DNA of 32,194 nucleotides from Candidatus Woesearchaeota archaeon. Its GTDB lineage: Archaea > Nanobdellota > Nanobdellia > SCGC-AAA011-G17 > JACPNG01. The DNA lies in assembly GCA_018303365.1 (NCBI GenBank), contig JAGVYI010000015.1, positions 1 to 32,194 of the forward strand. Direction: 5' to 3'. Both the position numbers and the translations under genes were made by a program. Below are positions 29,353 through 32,194 of the stretch, in pieces. Every line of letters starts with the position of its first letter. Position 1 is the stretch's first letter. The notes under the pieces were generated by a model that did not search any database, was not told the DNA's origin, and saw only the letters and a program-made list of their open reading frames with translations.

Positions 29353-31257
29353 ATGGCAAACATATTAGATGAAGTACTCAAGTATATGCCAAGTGACGCT
29401 CAGATTTCTGAGGCGGGCTTTGAAGGCGCTAATATAGTGCTTTATACAAAAAATAAGGATTTTGTATTTAATGCGAACGGCATCTTAAAAACAATTGTGG
29501 ATAATATAAGAAAGCGTGTTGAGCTAAGACCAGACCCATCCCTTACAATGGACACCGAGAACGCAAAATCCATAATTGAAGGTGTATTACCTGAAGAAGC
29601 AAAGGTGGCAAACATCATCTTCGACCAGCAACGTTCGCGGGTTATTATTGAAGCCGAAAAGCCAGGCCTTGCAATAGGAAAACAAGGAGAACTCCTAAAA
29701 GAGATTAAGAAGAAAACACTCTGGATTCCAATAGTGCAAAGAACGCCAGGTATTCGCTCGAAAATAATTGAGAATATCCGCTACGTTCTATACGAAAATA
29801 ATGATTTTAGAAAAAAGTTTCTTAATAAGGTTGGAAAAAGGGTTTATGGTGGTTGGACAAAAGAAAAACGTCACGAATGGGTGCGCCTCACAATGCTTGG
29901 TGGAGGAAGGCAGGTTGGCAGAAGTTGTGTGTTGTTGCAAACTCCGGAAAGTAAGGTACTCCTTGATTGCGGTATAGACCCATCAAAGTCTCTCACAGAC
30001 CCCGAAGCTTTCCCATATTTTGATGTACCGGAGTTTAACCTAAATGACCTTGATGCTGTTGTGATTAGCCACTCACATCTTGATCATGGCTCATTAGTGC
30101 CTTATCTATTTAAGATGGGTTACGAAGGACCTGTCTATATGACTGCACCAACAAGGGATATTACCGCCCTATTATGCTTAGATTTTATTAATATTTCTCA
30201 GCGTGAAGGAACAAACGCTTTATATGGTAGTGTAGATGTAAAGAGCATGGTAAAGCACACAATTTGTCTCAACTACGAAGAAGTTACTGATATTACCCCA
30301 GATGTGCGGTTGACATTCTACAATGCAGGCCATACTCTTGGCTCATGCATGGTACATCTTCATATTGGCAACGGGCTCCATAATTTCTTGTATACAGGAG
30401 ATATGAAATTTGAAAATTCAAACCTTCTTGCTGCAGCAGCAACACGCTTTCCTCGTCTTGAAACCGTGCTTATAGAAAGTACCTATGGTGGAAGAGATGA
30501 TAAGGTAACATCAAGAAAAGACTCTGAGGATTATCTTGTGCAGGTTGTAAAGGAAGTTGTGCAACGCGGAGGCAAAATTATTATGCCCGTGCTAGGTGTC
30601 GGTAGGAGTCAGGAAATCATGCTCATCGTGGAGAAACTTGTGCGGGAAGGACAAATCCCAAAGCTCCCTGTTTTTGTACAGGGGATGGTTTGGGATATTA
30701 CTGCAATCCACACAACTTATCCTGACTTTTTCAATATACGGGTAAAAAGGAACATCTTTCACAAGGACCAAAACCCATTTCTATCGGACATATTCAAGCA
30801 GGTTGGAAGTCAAAAAGAGCAAAAAGAAGTTATCGATAAAAAAGAGTCATGTATCATTATTGCAACATCTGGGATGATGCAGGGCGGAGCTTCAGTAGAA
30901 TATTTTAAGCAGCTTGCAGAGAATAAAAAAAATGCACTGATTCTCACGTGTTATCAGGCAGAAGGAACGCTTGGGCGCAGATTGCAGAACGGAGAAAAGG
31001 AAATTAATTTCGGGGCAGGTGAAAGGCGGGACATTGTAAATGTAAATCTTGATATCCACACAATCTCTGGTTTTTCAGGTCATGCCTCTCGTCACGAGCT
31101 TATGAACTTTATTCGTAGGCTAGAACCAAGGCCAAAAAAGATTATCACAAATCATGGTGAAAGCTCAAAATGTATTGACCTTGCAACAACCATGCACAAG
31201 GTATACAAAGTGGAGTCTATAGCCCCGAAAAATCTTGAAACAATTAGGTTAAAGTAA
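29353..31257 (+). CDS. fttA: Transcription termination ribonuclease FttA (aCPSF1; KH + MBL + beta-CASP)
   Basis: FttA is the archaeal homologue of eukaryotic CPSF73. It cleaves nascent RNA downstream of U-rich sites and terminates transcription. The 634-residue protein has N-terminal KH domains (about 1-145, with GLAIGKQGELLKEI), a metallo-beta-lactamase core starting near 178 with HSHLDH (240-245) as zinc ligands, NAGHTLGSCM, TGDMKFE, the beta-CASP insertion (GRSQEIMLIVEKL) and the C-terminal SGFSGHASRHEL and TNHGES motifs. All metal ligands that I can locate are present, so activity is expected. Length is normal. It lies downstream of psmB and probably shares its transcript. Confidence 0.97.
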   Translation: MANILDEVLKYMPSDAQISEAGFEGANIVLYTKNKDFVFNANGILKTIVDNIRKRVELRPDPSLTMDTENAKSIIEGVLPEEAKVANIIFDQQRSRVIIEAEKPGLAIGKQGELLKEIKKKTLWIPIVQRTPGIRSKIIENIRYVLYENNDFRKKFLNKVGKRVYGGWTKEKRHEWVRLTMLGGGRQVGRSCVLLQTPESKVLLDCGIDPSKSLTDPEAFPYFDVPEFNLNDLDAVVISHSHLDHGSLVPYLFKMGYEGPVYMTAPTRDITALLCLDFINISQREGTNALYGSVDVKSMVKHTICLNYEEVTDITPDVRLTFYNAGHTLGSCMVHLHIGNGLHNFLYTGDMKFENSNLLAAAATRFPRLETVLIESTYGGRDDKVTSRKDSEDYLVQVVKEVVQRGGKIIMPVLGVGRSQEIMLIVEKLVREGQIPKLPVFVQGMVWDITAIHTTYPDFFNIRVKRNIFHKDQNPFLSDIFKQVGSQKEQKEVIDKKESCIIIATSGMMQGGASVEYFKQLAENKKNALILTCYQAEGTLGRRLQNGEKEINFGAGERRDIVNVNLDIHTISGFSGHASRHELMNFIRRLEPRPKKIITNHGESSKCIDLATTMHKVYKVESIAPKNLETIRLK

Positions 31258-31268
31258 AAACAATAACC

Positions 31269-31277
31269 TTTTTATAC
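31269..31277 (+). promoter_or_regulatory. TATA box of the FecR-domain gene
   Basis: CTTTTTATA is centred 27 nt upstream of the ATG at 31300. Confidence 0.55.
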
Positions 31278-31299
31278 CTATTCTGGAATTAAGATAAAT

Positions 31300-32154
31300 A
31301 TGGGAAGGGTAGGGAAGGTGTTGTTGGCTATACTGCTAATCCTTCTCATTCTTTTTGTAGGTTTATATTTTGCTATTTTCAGAACATCCACAGATATAGC
31401 AACACTAAATATTAAGCAGCAAAAGGTCGAGGTAAATACAGGTGGAGGCTGGGGAGGAGCAACCGATACAAAATTGTCTGTTTCAGATATGGTAAAAACT
31501 CTTGATGGAAAGGCTTTGGTAATATTGTACGAGAGTGTGCTTATAAACATGAAAGAGAATACACAGATAACCGTTCAAGACCTAAGAAAAGAAAAACCAA
31601 CAGTAAAACAGCAATCAGGAACGACATGGAGTAAATTTACAGGTCTAAGTGGCATAGAAAGTTATGAAGTGCAGACCCCAAACACTGTGGCAACAGTAAG
31701 GGGAACATCTTTCTTATCTAAGGTGGATGATACTTCATCTATATTTATAGCTGGGGAGGGGAGTGTAGACCTATTGTCGGATAATAGGCAACTAACAATA
31801 TCTGCAGGTGAAAAAGCAATAAAGAAAGGTGAAGAACCTATACAAAAAGTACCCCTGACAGCAGAGGAAAGAGAAGAATTGGTTGCCCTTATGAAGGAAA
31901 CACTCCAGGATCTAAAAGATCTCAGGAAAAAAGAGATCCAAAAACACAGAACAATACTCAACAGGGCAATGAAACAGTATGATTTGACTGAAATGGATTT
32001 AGATAATTATCTTGATATGATAGATAGGGGCGAATTGGATGATGCAGAACTCATCGAAAAGTCGCCGGTTAAATTAGAAGCAATGAATAAAATAAAGAAG
32101 ATAAACGACGAAATAAAAAAGCAGCAACGGGCAATTGATAACATAAGTAGATGA
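31300..32154 (+). CDS. Membrane-anchored FecR-domain protein
   Basis: A 284-residue protein with one N-terminal TM helix (about 7-27, LAILLILLILFVGLYF) and an extracytoplasmic FecR-like beta domain: the segment ALVILYESVLINMKENTQIT and the hallmark VQTPNTVATVRGTSF (about 126-140). A C-terminal helical region (about 185-284) is highly charged and likely coiled-coil. FecR domains act in bacterial surface signalling and in polysaccharide-related or LysM-associated envelope proteins; in archaea the role is unknown. No sigma factor partner is expected. The next gene starts inside its stop codon (ATGA overlap), so it heads an operon that runs off the window. Confidence 0.82.
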   Translation: MGRVGKVLLAILLILLILFVGLYFAIFRTSTDIATLNIKQQKVEVNTGGGWGGATDTKLSVSDMVKTLDGKALVILYESVLINMKENTQITVQDLRKEKPTVKQQSGTTWSKFTGLSGIESYEVQTPNTVATVRGTSFLSKVDDTSSIFIAGEGSVDLLSDNRQLTISAGEKAIKKGEEPIQKVPLTAEEREELVALMKETLQDLKDLRKKEIQKHRTILNRAMKQYDLTEMDLDNYLDMIDRGELDDAELIEKSPVKLEAMNKIKKINDEIKKQQRAIDNISR

Positions 32155-32194
32155 ATTGGCCAGAACGAAAAATTGTAGTAAGCCTGACTATTGC
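32151..32194 (+). CDS. Start of a downstream gene (partial)
   Basis: An ATG overlapping the FecR gene stop by 4 nt opens a frame that runs to the window end: MNWPERKIVVSLTI. The hydrophobic stretch after the charged start may be the beginning of a membrane segment. Translational coupling suggests a functional link to the FecR-domain protein. The product cannot be identified. Confidence 0.6.
   Translation, partial: MNWPERKIVVSLTI

Overview
The window is archaeal chromosome. Hallmark genes are a group II thermosome, a proteasome beta subunit, an archaeal-type (class I) CCA-adding enzyme, the beta-CASP/KH ribonuclease FttA (aCPSF1), GatD of the archaeal GatDE amidotransferase, and an FtsZ/SepF pair. 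Nearly every gene also has an archaeal TATA box about 25 nt upstream of the start codon I prefer. DNA is A+T-rich and genes are tightly packed. Class II LysRS, many short lineage-specific proteins and reduced or degenerate versions of known families suggest a DPANN-type archaeon (Woesearchaeota/Pacearchaeota-like). That placement is inference.

Layout. 1-4.0 kb: minus-strand genes for a DUF302 protein, a PHP-like protein with a degenerate metal site, a class I methyltransferase, a heptose-kinase-like/cupin fusion and a small conserved protein. 4.07-6.2 kb: plus-strand FAD/NAD reductase and PurD-like ATP-grasp ligase. 6.15-7.2 kb: a DRG-like TGS protein, tail to tail with and overlapping purD. 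7.3-8.2 kb: a small MscS-type channel and an unknown 89-aa protein. 8.2-14.4 kb: a minus-strand envelope cluster (secreted Cys-repeat protein, LolD/MacB-type ATPase, CARDB/S-layer-like membrane protein, two FtsX-type permeases, the second broken by a frameshift). 14.45-15.8 kb: tRNA-Ser(CGA) and ftsZ, with two hairpins between them. 15.77-16.09 kb: the one gene-free stretch over 300 bases; it carries four copies of a TTTRCCCAA-type repeat and a predicted three-way-junction fold. 16.1-20.7 kb: gatD (+), lysS and pyrG (-). 20.75-23.8 kb: thermosome, then a coiled-coil protein and a protein holding only the N-terminal domain of a type IV pilus/archaellum secretion ATPase. 23.8-26.8 kb: tRNA-Gly(GCC), a broken Nudix gene, a zinc ribbon, an N-formylglutamate-amidohydrolase-like protein overlapping head to head with an NSUN RNA methyltransferase, and an unknown membrane protein. 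26.9-32.2 kb: CCA-adding enzyme, sepF (-), psmB, fttA, a FecR-domain membrane protein and the start of a further gene.

How the genes fit together. Much of the window is information processing and proteostasis: tRNA maturation and charging (CCA enzyme acting on tRNAs that lack encoded CCA, LysRS, GatD, NSUN), transcription termination (FttA), folding and degradation (thermosome, proteasome). FtsZ and SepF are the division pair, at separate loci. The 8.2-14.4 kb cluster looks like a MacB-like envelope export or remodelling system with a dedicated secreted partner. The most unusual signals are the ftsZ-gatD intergenic repeat/structure, the ATPase-less secretion-ATPase domain, and a 99-bp identical block shared by the two permeases that ends exactly where the second reading frame breaks.
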